Shown: piece after piece, positions 1 to 7,278 of the stretch
Position numbering within the stretch: position 1 is the stretch's first letter
How the letters are laid out: every line of letters starts with the position of its first letter
DNA from: Clostridiaceae bacterium
GTDB taxonomy: Bacteria; Bacillota; Clostridia; Lachnospirales; Lachnospiraceae
NCBI GenBank assembly: GCA_018378255.1
Contig: JAGZXV010000093.1
Location: forward strand, 1 to 20,730
Direction: 5' to 3'
DNA length: 20,730 nt
The notes under the pieces: model-generated
What the model was told of the DNA's origin: nothing
Databases searched by the model: none
Seen by the model: the letters and a program-made list of their open reading frames with translations, nothing else
Made by a program: the position numbers and the translations under genes

Positions 1-369
1 GTGGCGGGATGCGATCATCATGTCCCCTAAACAGTTGATCTTATCCAGCAGTTCTGTGTCTATTTTAAGCAGGCCGTCAACGGCCGCCGATAATTCAATC
101 TTACCTTCTTTTACTTCACTCCGGTTCATGTGATCACTGCGGCAAAGCTCATACAAGATTTCCGCTGCCTCGTTTTCATGATACATGGTTTCATCATTTT
201 CCCAGATATAGAGATGTTCTTTTCCCAGGGACAGAAGCACCGGAATATCCTCCTCTGTGACCACATGGCCCTTCCGGAACCTGGCATCCTTCACCACTCC
301 CGGTATAATCTGCGTGATATCATGGCACAATACCTGTCCAACCGCATCCTCTGTGCGAATTTCTTTCAT
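1..369 (-). CDS. Molybdopterin-binding protein, N-terminal part (runs off left edge)
   Basis: The gene is partial: 123 codons are visible from an ATG at 369 and the frame stays open to the window edge. A good TGGAGGT ribosome site lies just upstream of the start. The protein begins MKEIRTEDAVGQVLCHDITQ and continues through a KGHVVTEEDIPVLLSLGKEHLYIWE segment. I recognise this as the N-terminus of the roughly 340-residue molybdopterin-binding proteins found beside xanthine dehydrogenase and selenium-hydroxylase genes in Clostridia. The MoaB/MogA-like molybdopterin-binding domain expected downstream would lie outside the window. The likely role is handling or inserting molybdenum cofactor for the hydroxylase encoded at 4694-7252. 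A terminator separates it from the upstream leftward operon, so it probably has its own promoter. Identification rests on memory of the family, not on a search. Confidence 0.72.
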   Translation of the reverse strand, partial: MKEIRTEDAVGQVLCHDITQIIPGVVKDARFRKGHVVTEEDIPVLLSLGKEHLYIWENDETMYHENEAAEILYELCRSDHMNRSEVKEGKIELSAAVDGLLKIDTELLDKINCLGDMMIASRH

Positions 370-464
370 ATTTACCTCCATGCCTCTTGATCCGCCGCAT
401 GCTGCGGCACAATTATCCATAGGCTAATGTCCATACGTTATTTTCAAGCAAGAATATCCATATC
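370..464 (-). promoter_or_regulatory. Probable promoter/leader region of the molybdopterin-binding gene
   Basis: This 95-base gap lies between the terminator and the next leftward start codon, so it should carry that gene's promoter. I cannot pick a convincing -35/-10 pair. Three copies of TCCATA-type sequence occur near 416-421, 430-435 and 456-461 and could be regulator sites. The call rests on position rather than a clear motif. Confidence 0.35.
394..408 (-). other. Small GC hairpin in the leader of the molybdopterin-binding gene
   Basis: GCCGCA (394-399) and TGCGGC (403-408) form a 6-bp stem with a 3-nt loop, 25 bases upstream of the start codon at 369. It has no T-run and is too small to be the known Moco riboswitch. 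It may be a leader structure or an incidental palindrome. Confidence 0.3.
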
Positions 465-493
465 AAATAAAAAGAGTTCCTTTCGCGGAACTC
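465..493 (-). terminator. Rho-independent terminator of the leftward operon
   Basis: GAGTTCC (474-480) and GGAACTC (487-493) form a perfect 7-bp stem with a 6-nt loop. On the minus strand the stem is followed at once by TTTTTATTT. It lies about 40 bases past the stop of the ModE-like gene, so it ends the ssnA-to-ModE-like transcript and separates it from the gene starting at 369. Confidence 0.8.
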
Positions 494-532
494 CCGCTCC
501 TATGTACGGCTGCCCCAAAGTCCGACGTTTTC

Positions 533-883
533 TCATTCGGCCCCTTTAAATATCCGGCCGAAAATCTCTTCCGCCGCCTTCTGGGTTTCCTCCTGGAATT
601 GCAGATAACGGTTTAAAAATTCCTCACCGTTTTCCGTGAGCACCGTTCCTCCGCCGCTTTCGCCGCCTCTGGTTCCTTCCATCAATTGAAATCCCAGATC
701 ATTCTCCGCATTGCGGATGATCTTCCATGCCTTTGAGTAAGACATGTTCATCTCCTTACAGGCGGCCGATAAAGAAGAAGTCTCCTTCACCAGCTTCATG
801 AGAGTGGAAACCCCCGGTCCAAAATTGCGCTCTTCCTTGTATACACGAAGACGCATATGAAACTTATATGCATCGCCTTCCAT
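533..883 (-). CDS. ModE-like LysR-type winged-HTH DNA-binding protein
   Basis: This small protein (116 residues) carries one LysR/ModE-type winged helix-turn-helix at about residues 25-69 (GVSTLMKLVKETSSLSAACK, then SYSKAWKIIRNAENDLGFQL). A glycine-rich wing (GGESGGGTVLT) and a C-terminal helix follow. This matches the N-terminal DNA-binding domain of the molybdate regulator ModE, but the C-terminal molybdate-binding (Mop/TOBE) domain is absent. A GGAGGA site at 888-893 favours the ATG at 883. An ATG three bases upstream is too close to the Shine-Dalgarno, and the in-frame ATG at 931 lies inside the preceding gene. It is the last gene of the leftward operon, 16 bases after the XdhC-family stop. 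Likely role: regulation tied to molybdenum or cofactor status; its ligand is unknown. Confidence 0.78.
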   Translation of the reverse strand: MEGDAYKFHMRLRVYKEERNFGPGVSTLMKLVKETSSLSAACKEMNMSYSKAWKIIRNAENDLGFQLMEGTRGGESGGGTVLTENGEEFLNRYLQFQEETQKAAEEIFGRIFKGAE

Positions 884-887
884 CATT

Positions 888-893
888 TCCTCC
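888..893 (-). promoter_or_regulatory. Ribosome binding site fixing the ModE-like start
   Basis: GGAGGA on the minus strand lies at a normal distance from the ATG at 883. It overlaps the tail of the intergenic gap after the XdhC-family stop (900-902) and argues against the longer reading from 931. Confidence 0.7.
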
Positions 894-899
894 GTCCCA

Positions 900-1919
900 T
901 CAGCAGGATTCAAACAGTATATCCACTTCACCGCCGCACCACATGCCGAGGGCTCCGGCAGTTTCCGTATTCAGACGGTAAGTCCTTACCTCTTCCTCCG
1001 CTCCCCGGGCCAGCATATCAGCAGCGTCTTCCACTGCCTTATATTCTATCATACCTCCGCCTATCGTGCCACATAAATTTCCATCCGGTAAAACGATCAT
1101 CCTGCTTCCGATTCCTCTGGGCGCAGACCCTCTTTTACCAATAATCCTGAGAAGCATTCTGGGCCGGCTGCTCTCCTGTTCCAAAACCTCTTTCATTCCG
1201 TTCTCTATGTAGCTGGCCGGATGGTCAGCATTCTTCTTCTGGATCAGCTGGGCGATGATGCTGATCGCAATTTCCCTGGGCGTTTCCCCTCCGATTGGAA
1301 GGCCGATGGGCGCATGAACATCTTCCAATTGTTCCTGTGTAAATCCCTTCTCTTTCAGGGTATCCATGGTCTTTTTCACTTTTCCCCTGCTGCCGATCAT
1401 GCCCACATATCCGTAAGGCCGTTTTAAAATCAGTTCCAGGCACTCCAAATCCGCCGCATGTCCCCGGGTCACAATTACATAATACGCATTGGGAGAGAAT
1501 ACCCTCTGTTCCAATGTCTCCTTAAAACTCCGGCAGATGCATTCCTTTGCCTTTGGAAAGCGCTGACGGTTGGCAAATTCCTCCCTGTCGTCTAAAACCG
1601 TATAAGGATACTCCAGATAATCCGCCATAAAAGCCAGTTCCTGGGAAATATGGCCGCCTCCGCAGATGACTAACTCCGGCTCCTGAACCATGCGTTCCAC
1701 AAAAATCTGTTCTCCGAACGCCTCATACTGATAGGGACAGCTCGTTAAGTCAGCCAGCATGACAGCGGCGCTCCAGAACTGGTCCATCCCTGAATTAAGG
1801 GAAATGAATTCCCCATCCTGTAAGATCACCTTTTCTCCCAATGAAGACCCGGATACTACGGTAAATAGGTAAATCGGTCCTTTTTCCAGTCGTCTAGTTA
1901 TCTCCTGATATGCATTCAT
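900..1919 (-). CDS. XdhC/CoxI-family maturation factor for the molybdenum hydroxylase
   Basis: XdhC-family proteins bind molybdenum cofactor and help sulfurate and insert it into xanthine dehydrogenase-type enzymes; they are not part of the mature enzyme. The protein has 339 residues. A Rossmann-like XdhC domain occupies about residues 83-225, with GGGH at 87-90, a VIVTRGHAAD segment and MIGSRGK at 174-180. A CoxI/XdhC-type domain occupies about 258-337, with GSAPRGIGSRM, CGTIGGGMIEYKA and GMWCGGEVDIL. In the best-known members the CoxI-like domain comes first, so the order here is reversed. The start overlaps the end of the GNAT-YqeC gene by 26 bases, with an AAGGAG site before ATG 1919, which indicates translational coupling. 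The neighbouring hydroxylase gene is its probable client. Confidence 0.85.
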   Translation of the reverse strand: MNAYQEITRRLEKGPIYLFTVVSGSSLGEKVILQDGEFISLNSGMDQFWSAAVMLADLTSCPYQYEAFGEQIFVERMVQEPELVICGGGHISQELAFMADYLEYPYTVLDDREEFANRQRFPKAKECICRSFKETLEQRVFSPNAYYVIVTRGHAADLECLELILKRPYGYVGMIGSRGKVKKTMDTLKEKGFTQEQLEDVHAPIGLPIGGETPREIAISIIAQLIQKKNADHPASYIENGMKEVLEQESSRPRMLLRIIGKRGSAPRGIGSRMIVLPDGNLCGTIGGGMIEYKAVEDAADMLARGAEEEVRTYRLNTETAGALGMWCGGEVDILFESC

Positions 1920-3249
1920 CCTGATCTCCTTTCCATGGCCCGAACTTCAATGCCAGAGCCATTTTTCCCTGTTCAAATGCAGTTACTGCAGTAATTCCGG
2001 TATATTTTTCCCTGCAATGGCTGATGATCTCTTCTGCCATCCGTTTTCTCTTCCCATCGTCCGCTTTGTTGAGCACGATCCTGTATTCCCGTTCCCCCAC
2101 CGCCTTCCGGCTTCCTCTGGAAGAACATAAAATGAGAGCCGCATCTTTTGGGGAAATGAGTTCTTCCGGTTCCTTTTTTATCAGTTTACACGCCTCTTCG
2201 GACCTGAAACAGATATCCTTAACCGGTCTGCCGATACAATCCAGCCCAACACAGGCGATCACCAGCTCAGTCCCGGAAATGATCACAGGCTCATGTTCAG
2301 CCGGAACTTTCACAGGCAGCCGTTTAGCCCCGTCGGCCTCAATTAAAAGCACATCGCAATAGTCTTTCAGCTTTCCGATTTCCTCAGGCGGCATTCCCTT
2401 CAGCTTCCCGTCCTCCGCTTCCCGTCCGACAGCCAGTATACAGGAATCCCATACCACATGTTTCAAATCCTCCGCCCGTTCCCCTATTGCGGTCTGATAC
2501 TCCCCGGGCCTGCGGATATGGGTGCTGGTGGTAACAATCACCCGTTTCCCCATCCGCCCCAGCTCCCCGGCCAGTTCATACATGACGGTGGTCTTTCCAC
2601 CCCCGCCCACCAGGGAAATGATCCCGGGAACCTGTTTTTCAAGACCAAGGGCCGCCAAAAGCCCGCGGCCGCTCATATCCAGCCAAAGGCTCACCTTTTC
2701 CCGGTAAGCCTTCGGCGTGTACATCACATGATATAATTCATCCATAATGGAACAAACCGGCGCTGTCTCCGGTTCCTTTTGTTCCACAGGATACAGTAAA
2801 ATGGTGAAATCAACTTCAAACATGCAACAGCCCGCTCCGGTATGAACCGCACCGCAGCGCATATAGAAATTTATACGCCTCTGACGCATCAAATATTCCT
2901 CTTCATTTTCCGCCTCTGAAACAGTTTCACATTCCAGCATAATCCCTTCCATGCCGGAAAAATATTCCTTCATCATTTCCAGGAATCTGCTTCCGTATCC
3001 TCCGCTCCTGAACTCCCTGCACACAGCAAGATAATCCAGCAGCACATAAGGGAAACCTGATTTCTGCACGAAAAATCCGTAAGCCCTCAATCCGCCGTCC
3101 TCATAGAGCCCCAGTCCCAGATAATGCCCCTTCTCCCGCATGGACAAAAACCACTTCCATGGGCGGATCTCATTGGCCGGGAAATCATGTTTCATATGAG
3201 TGTTATAAATTTCTTCCATCTGTTTCAGGTTTAATTCCAGTATTTCCAT
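1894..3249 (-). CDS. yqeC: GNAT acetyltransferase fused to selenium-cofactor protein YqeC
   Basis: This is a two-domain protein of 451 residues from ATG 3249. Residues about 1-155 look like a GNAT N-acetyltransferase: a YVLLDYLAVCREFRSGGYGS stretch contains the R-x-x-G-x-G/A acetyl-CoA loop near residue 81. After a linker, residues about 205-445 are YqeC-like. They have a P-loop SLVGGGGKTTV (GGGGKTT at 215-221), a VIVTTSTHI segment, LLIEADGAKRLPVKVP near 301-316 and an NKAD motif at 394-397. YqeC is known from genomic association as an accessory protein for selenium-dependent molybdenum hydroxylases, presumably in making or inserting the labile selenium. YqeC proteins are usually stand-alone and about 230-260 residues, so the N-terminal GNAT is an addition. 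The GNAT substrate is unknown. An in-frame ATG at 3276 would add nine residues but lacks a good ribosome site. Confidence 0.85.
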   Translation of the reverse strand: MEILELNLKQMEEIYNTHMKHDFPANEIRPWKWFLSMREKGHYLGLGLYEDGGLRAYGFFVQKSGFPYVLLDYLAVCREFRSGGYGSRFLEMMKEYFSGMEGIMLECETVSEAENEEEYLMRQRRINFYMRCGAVHTGAGCCMFEVDFTILLYPVEQKEPETAPVCSIMDELYHVMYTPKAYREKVSLWLDMSGRGLLAALGLEKQVPGIISLVGGGGKTTVMYELAGELGRMGKRVIVTTSTHIRRPGEYQTAIGERAEDLKHVVWDSCILAVGREAEDGKLKGMPPEEIGKLKDYCDVLLIEADGAKRLPVKVPAEHEPVIISGTELVIACVGLDCIGRPVKDICFRSEEACKLIKKEPEELISPKDAALILCSSRGSRKAVGEREYRIVLNKADDGKRKRMAEEIISHCREKYTGITAVTAFEQGKMALALKFGPWKGDQDECISGDN

Positions 3250-3257
3250 CTTGTCTG

Positions 3258-3262
3258 CTCCT
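3258..3262 (-). promoter_or_regulatory. Ribosome binding site fixing the GNAT-YqeC start
   Basis: AGGAG on the minus strand lies 8 bases before the ATG at 3249. This supports the start MEILELNLKQ over the in-frame ATG at 3276. Confidence 0.65.
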
Positions 3263-3278
3263 GCTGCGCAACTCATTT

Positions 3279-4661
3279 CTAAAACTGCATATATTTCCGG
3301 CGTTTTATGTATGTTCCTTCATGTTCCTGACATACCCCGCCGTTTTCAGCCACCAGCTTACCTCTCAGATAAACCTGGTCTGCAATCCCCTTTACCTCAG
3401 TGCCTTCAAACGGACAGTAATCCGTATTGGCATGCTGGTTTTCCTTCGTCATCACCCAGACTGCATCCGGGTCCCATACTACAATATCGGCATCGCTTCC
3501 CTCTTTTATACATCCCTTTTCAGGATATACGCCATAAAGTTTTGCCGGATTGGCGGAAAGCATGCGGCACATCTGTTCCAGGGAAAGATCTTTTTCCAGA
3601 ACGCCAAAGGTATAAAACAGCACAGGGCGGCTTTCCACTCCCGGCATTCCGTTTGGTATCTTAGTAAAATCATCGATTCCCGCTTCTTTCTGCTTCATCG
3701 TGAAACTGCAGTGATCGGTGGAAACCGTCTGGATGTTGTTCTTTCGCAGGGCATTCCACAGCCTGGTCTGATCCGTCATCTTTCTCAGCGGCGGAGAGCA
3801 CACATATTTGGCTCCTTCAAAATCCGGCTTGTCATAGCAGCTGTCATCCATCAGAAGATACTGGGGACACGTTTCCAGGTACACTTCCTGCCCCCGCTCT
3901 CTGGCATACTTCACTTCCTGGTATCCTGCTCCTGAACTGAGATGTACCACGATCACAGGCGCTTTAGCCAGATCCGCAATTTTAAGCAGACGGCTGACCG
4001 CTTCCGCCTCCACCAGATCCGGCCTGGTCCTCGGATGGGCAGAAGGTGCAAAATTGCCTTTTAACTTCTCTTCCTCGATCAATGCCTTAATCAGCCCCGA
4101 ATTTTCACAGTGGACACCGGTGATGCCGCCCACTTCCTTTAACCGTTTCAGCACCTGGTATATCTCTTTATCATCCAGCACCATATTATCATAAGTCATA
4201 TACACTTTAAAAGAGGTAATTCCCCCGGCGGTCAGTTCTTCCAGTTCCTGGCTGACCTCCTCATTCCAATCGGAAATGGCCATATGAAATCCATAGTCAC
4301 AGGAACTTTTTCCGTCCGCTTTCTTATGCCAGTTTGCCAGCGCTTCATGAAGGGTTTCCCCTTTATTCTGCGTCGCAAAATCGATAATCATAGTGGTGCC
4401 GCCTGCAATGGCCGCTTTGGTTCCCGTCTCAAAGTCATCGGCGGTTACCGTGCCAGACACCTCTAAGTCAAAATGGGTATGGGCATCGATGAATCCCGGA
4501 AACACCAGTTTCCCGGTCACATCCACAACCTCAGTCCCCTCTTCCGGAACAATCCCTTCCGCCACCCGGCAGATGGTACCGCTCTCATCGTCCATCAGCA
4601 CATCCAGCTTCTCATGGTAAGTTTCCATGACAACGGTGCCGCCCTTCAATAATCGTTTCAT
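3279..4661 (-). CDS. hydA: Dihydropyrimidinase / D-hydantoinase-family amidohydrolase
   Basis: This 460-residue amidohydrolase opens cyclic amide rings such as hydantoins and dihydropyrimidines; in this context it would act on a purine-derived ring intermediate. The binuclear metal site is intact: H61 and H63 in DAHTHFD, the probably carboxylated K152 in SFKVYMTYD, H184 in VHCENSG, H240 in VHLSSG and D316 in STDHCSF. Length and motifs match the dihydropyrimidinase subfamily, including the YgeZ/HyuA type found with ygeW/ygeX/ygeY and ygfK. The start at 4661 (MKRLLKGGTVV) is preferred because AAGGAAG precedes it; an in-frame ATG at 4679 would add six residues without a ribosome site. It sits 32 bases after the hydroxylase gene and 29 before yqeC, within one operon. 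The true substrate cannot be read from sequence. Confidence 0.9.
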   Translation of the reverse strand: MKRLLKGGTVVMETYHEKLDVLMDDESGTICRVAEGIVPEEGTEVVDVTGKLVFPGFIDAHTHFDLEVSGTVTADDFETGTKAAIAGGTTMIIDFATQNKGETLHEALANWHKKADGKSSCDYGFHMAISDWNEEVSQELEELTAGGITSFKVYMTYDNMVLDDKEIYQVLKRLKEVGGITGVHCENSGLIKALIEEEKLKGNFAPSAHPRTRPDLVEAEAVSRLLKIADLAKAPVIVVHLSSGAGYQEVKYARERGQEVYLETCPQYLLMDDSCYDKPDFEGAKYVCSPPLRKMTDQTRLWNALRKNNIQTVSTDHCSFTMKQKEAGIDDFTKIPNGMPGVESRPVLFYTFGVLEKDLSLEQMCRMLSANPAKLYGVYPEKGCIKEGSDADIVVWDPDAVWVMTKENQHANTDYCPFEGTEVKGIADQVYLRGKLVAENGGVCQEHEGTYIKRRKYMQF

Positions 4662-4693
4662 ATCGCCACTTCCTTCCATTTCATCAGAACTAT

Positions 4694-7252
4694 TTATTTC
4701 TTCTTACTATATGCTGTTCCCTCCAGCGGCAGACTTGTTCTGAATTTGCCGTCAAATCTGTAATATGCGTTCTGTACCGCCGGTGCAGTCGGGATTGAAG
4801 TGATCTCACCGATTCCCACTGCCCCATAAGCCAGGGAATCCTTATTCTTTTCTACAATGATGCTCTCCACATCCGGCGTCTTATCCGCCCGGAATAAGCC
4901 CAGGGTGCCGAATTTAGCCAGCGGTTTTCCATGATCCAGAGGGAAATCTTCAGTCAGGGCAAATCCAAGGCTCATCACAACGCCGCCTTCGATCTGGCCT
5001 TCCACAGACAATGGGTTGATGGCTTTTCCTACATCGTGTGCCGCCAGCACCTTTTCCACTTTTCCATTTTCGTCTAAAAGCACTACCTGGGTAGCGTATC
5101 CGTAGGCCACATGAGAGACAGGATTCTTCTTGGGGCTTCCCATAGGATCGGTGGCCGCAAGATATTCTCCTTTGTATTCCCTGCCGTTTAACTCGCTGAG
5201 GGAATGTGTTTCCATATCCTTTTTGATATCCAGAGACGCCAGCCTCACCGCTTCTCCGGTTACCAACGTCTGGCGGGAACCCGATGTGGTTCCTGAATCA
5301 GGAGCCAAATTGGTTTCAGCGGCCACATAGACGATATCCTCTTCTTTCAGTCCCGTAGTCTCACAGCAGATCTGTTCCAATACGGTTCCAAGACCCTGAC
5401 CGATACAGGATGCGCCGGATCTGATGCAGATTTTTCCGTCTTCAATGGTCAGACGGCAGCGGCCCCAGTCGGGAAGCCCCACGCCTACGCCTGCGTTCTT
5501 CATGGCACAGGCAATTCCGGCTCTCGGATGATTATCATAAACCTCTTTTACAGCTTCCAGGGTTTCCACCAAAGCAGTTCCCTGAGCCGCGATCTGGCCA
5601 TTGGGCAGTTCCTGTCCCGGCCGGATGGCATTGCGGTAGCGGATCTCCCAGGCGGAGATTCCCATTTCTTCTGCCAATGCATCCAGATTGCATTCCGTGG
5701 CAAAACAGCTCTGCGTAACCCCGAATCCGCGGAAAGCTCCCGCAGGCGGATTATCCGTATATACAGCTGTTCCGTCGATTTCAATGTTCTGGTAGTTATA
5801 TGGACCTGCGGCATGGGTGCAGAGCCGCTGAAGAACCGGACCGCCCAAAGAAGCATAAGCGCCCGTATCCGTAATCACTTTGGCCTTCATACCGGTCAGA
5901 TATCCGTTTTCATCACAGGCTGTGGTAAATTCCATCCATGCAGGATGGCGCTTGGGATGAACTAAAATGCTCTCTTTCCTGGTCAGCTTCACTTTGACCG
6001 GAAGTCCTGTGTGATATGCCAGCAATGCGGCATGGTGCTGCACCGACATATCCTCTTTACCGCCGAAACCGCCGCCCACCAGCTTATTGATCACGTGAAC
6101 CTTCTCCATAGGATATCCCAGCATCTTGGAACATTCCCTCTGGGTGTCGTATGTGCCCTGATCGGAAGAATAGATCACAGCCTCACCTTTTTCCCTGTCC
6201 ACTATGGCAACCGCGCATTCCGGTTCCAAAAATGCATGTTCCGTAAAGGGTGTGAAATACTGCTTTGTCACCACATGAGCCGAATTCTTTATGGCTTCGT
6301 CCGCATCTCCCCGAACCAGATGTTCGTGAGCCAGAATATTGCCCTCTTTATGCACAAGGGGAGCCCCTTCTTTCATGGCTTCCATGGGGTCAAATACGGC
6401 CGGAAGTTCCTCATACACCACTTCCACCAGCTTTTTGGCCTCTTCCACCAGTTCCGGCGTATCAGCCGCAACCAGGCAGACCGCATCGCCCAGGTACCGG
6501 GTATGCTCTCCCACAGGGATCAGGGTATCCCAGTCCTGTTTCAGATGGCCCACTTTCACGCTGCCCGGAATATCCGCTGCCGTAACTACGGCGCGCACGC
6601 CAGGAAGGGCTTTTGCTTTGGAAGTATCGATAGAAACCACAGTCGCCCGCGGATAAGCGGCCCGGACGGCGCTTCCGTAGATCATGCCTTCCAGTTCCAT
6701 ATCATCCACATATTCGCCGCGTCCCAGCACCTTTTCTTCCACATCGATCCGGTGAGCCCTCTGGCCCACGCCGCTGATGGTCTTTCTCTCCACCGGCGTG
6801 CCCTCTCTTAAAATCCTGGCCGCCAGCAGGATTCCGTCGATGATCTTCTTATAACCGGTACAGCGGCAGATATTATTCCTGATGGCAAATGCCGCCTCAT
6901 CCCTGGCAGGATCAGGATTCCCATCGATCAGCGCCTTTGCGCAGATGATCATTCCCGGAATGCAGAAACCGCATTGTACGGCTCCTGCTTCTCCAAATGC
7001 ATAAACAAAAACTTCTTTTTCACGTTCGCTGAGGCCCTCCACAGTTACAATGGATTTTCCTTCGAACTTCGATACTTTCTGCACGCAGGCTTTCACCGGC
7101 TTGCCGTCCACAAGGACAGTACAAGTGCCGCACGCGCCTTCGCTGCATCCATCCTTTACGGATTTTAAATGACAGTCATTTCTGAGGACGTCGATCAGCT
7201 TTCTATCCTCTTCCACTTGAATCTGTTTCCCATTAATCATTAAGGTGTACAT
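4694..7252 (-). CDS. xdhD: Fused [2Fe-2S]/molybdopterin hydroxylase of the XdhD type
   Basis: This 852-residue xanthine dehydrogenase-family enzyme hydroxylates (or, in reverse, reduces) N-heterocycles at a molybdenum centre. Residues 1-150 hold two [2Fe-2S] domains: cysteines 36, 41, 44 and 56, then 94, 97, 129 and 131 in CGFC...CRC. Residues about 165-850 are the Mo-binding part, with GGGFGGKE at 393-400, AFRGFG at 506-511 and the expected catalytic glutamate E816 in AVGIGEITS. There is no FAD domain and no separate FAD subunit gene nearby. This layout matches E. coli XdhD, annotated as a selenium-dependent Mo hydroxylase. The labile selenium in such enzymes is not selenocysteine, consistent with the absence of an in-frame TGA. 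The ATG at 7252 has only a modest AGGTG site. Nearby yqeC, XdhC and molybdopterin-binding genes would mature it, and YgfK is the probable electron partner. Confidence 0.9.
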   Translation of the reverse strand: MYTLMINGKQIQVEEDRKLIDVLRNDCHLKSVKDGCSEGACGTCTVLVDGKPVKACVQKVSKFEGKSIVTVEGLSEREKEVFVYAFGEAGAVQCGFCIPGMIICAKALIDGNPDPARDEAAFAIRNNICRCTGYKKIIDGILLAARILREGTPVERKTISGVGQRAHRIDVEEKVLGRGEYVDDMELEGMIYGSAVRAAYPRATVVSIDTSKAKALPGVRAVVTAADIPGSVKVGHLKQDWDTLIPVGEHTRYLGDAVCLVAADTPELVEEAKKLVEVVYEELPAVFDPMEAMKEGAPLVHKEGNILAHEHLVRGDADEAIKNSAHVVTKQYFTPFTEHAFLEPECAVAIVDREKGEAVIYSSDQGTYDTQRECSKMLGYPMEKVHVINKLVGGGFGGKEDMSVQHHAALLAYHTGLPVKVKLTRKESILVHPKRHPAWMEFTTACDENGYLTGMKAKVITDTGAYASLGGPVLQRLCTHAAGPYNYQNIEIDGTAVYTDNPPAGAFRGFGVTQSCFATECNLDALAEEMGISAWEIRYRNAIRPGQELPNGQIAAQGTALVETLEAVKEVYDNHPRAGIACAMKNAGVGVGLPDWGRCRLTIEDGKICIRSGASCIGQGLGTVLEQICCETTGLKEEDIVYVAAETNLAPDSGTTSGSRQTLVTGEAVRLASLDIKKDMETHSLSELNGREYKGEYLAATDPMGSPKKNPVSHVAYGYATQVVLLDENGKVEKVLAAHDVGKAINPLSVEGQIEGGVVMSLGFALTEDFPLDHGKPLAKFGTLGLFRADKTPDVESIIVEKNKDSLAYGAVGIGEITSIPTAPAVQNAYYRFDGKFRTSLPLEGTAYSKKK

Positions 7253-7278
7253 TCCTGCACCTGCTTTCTATCTCATTA

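Noticed and set aside
3159..3935. Rightward 258-codon open frame over the hydantoinase/YqeC genes
   Set aside because: It is antisense to two well-supported genes, has no family resemblance and no ribosome site.
6011..6811. Rightward 266-codon open frame inside the hydroxylase gene
   Set aside because: It is a shadow frame opposite conserved Mo-domain sequence, with low-complexity His/Phe-rich composition typical of antisense reading.
4694..7252. Selenocysteine codon or SECIS element in the hydroxylase
   Set aside because: The frame has no internal TGA; selenium in this enzyme class is a labile non-selenocysteine ligand.
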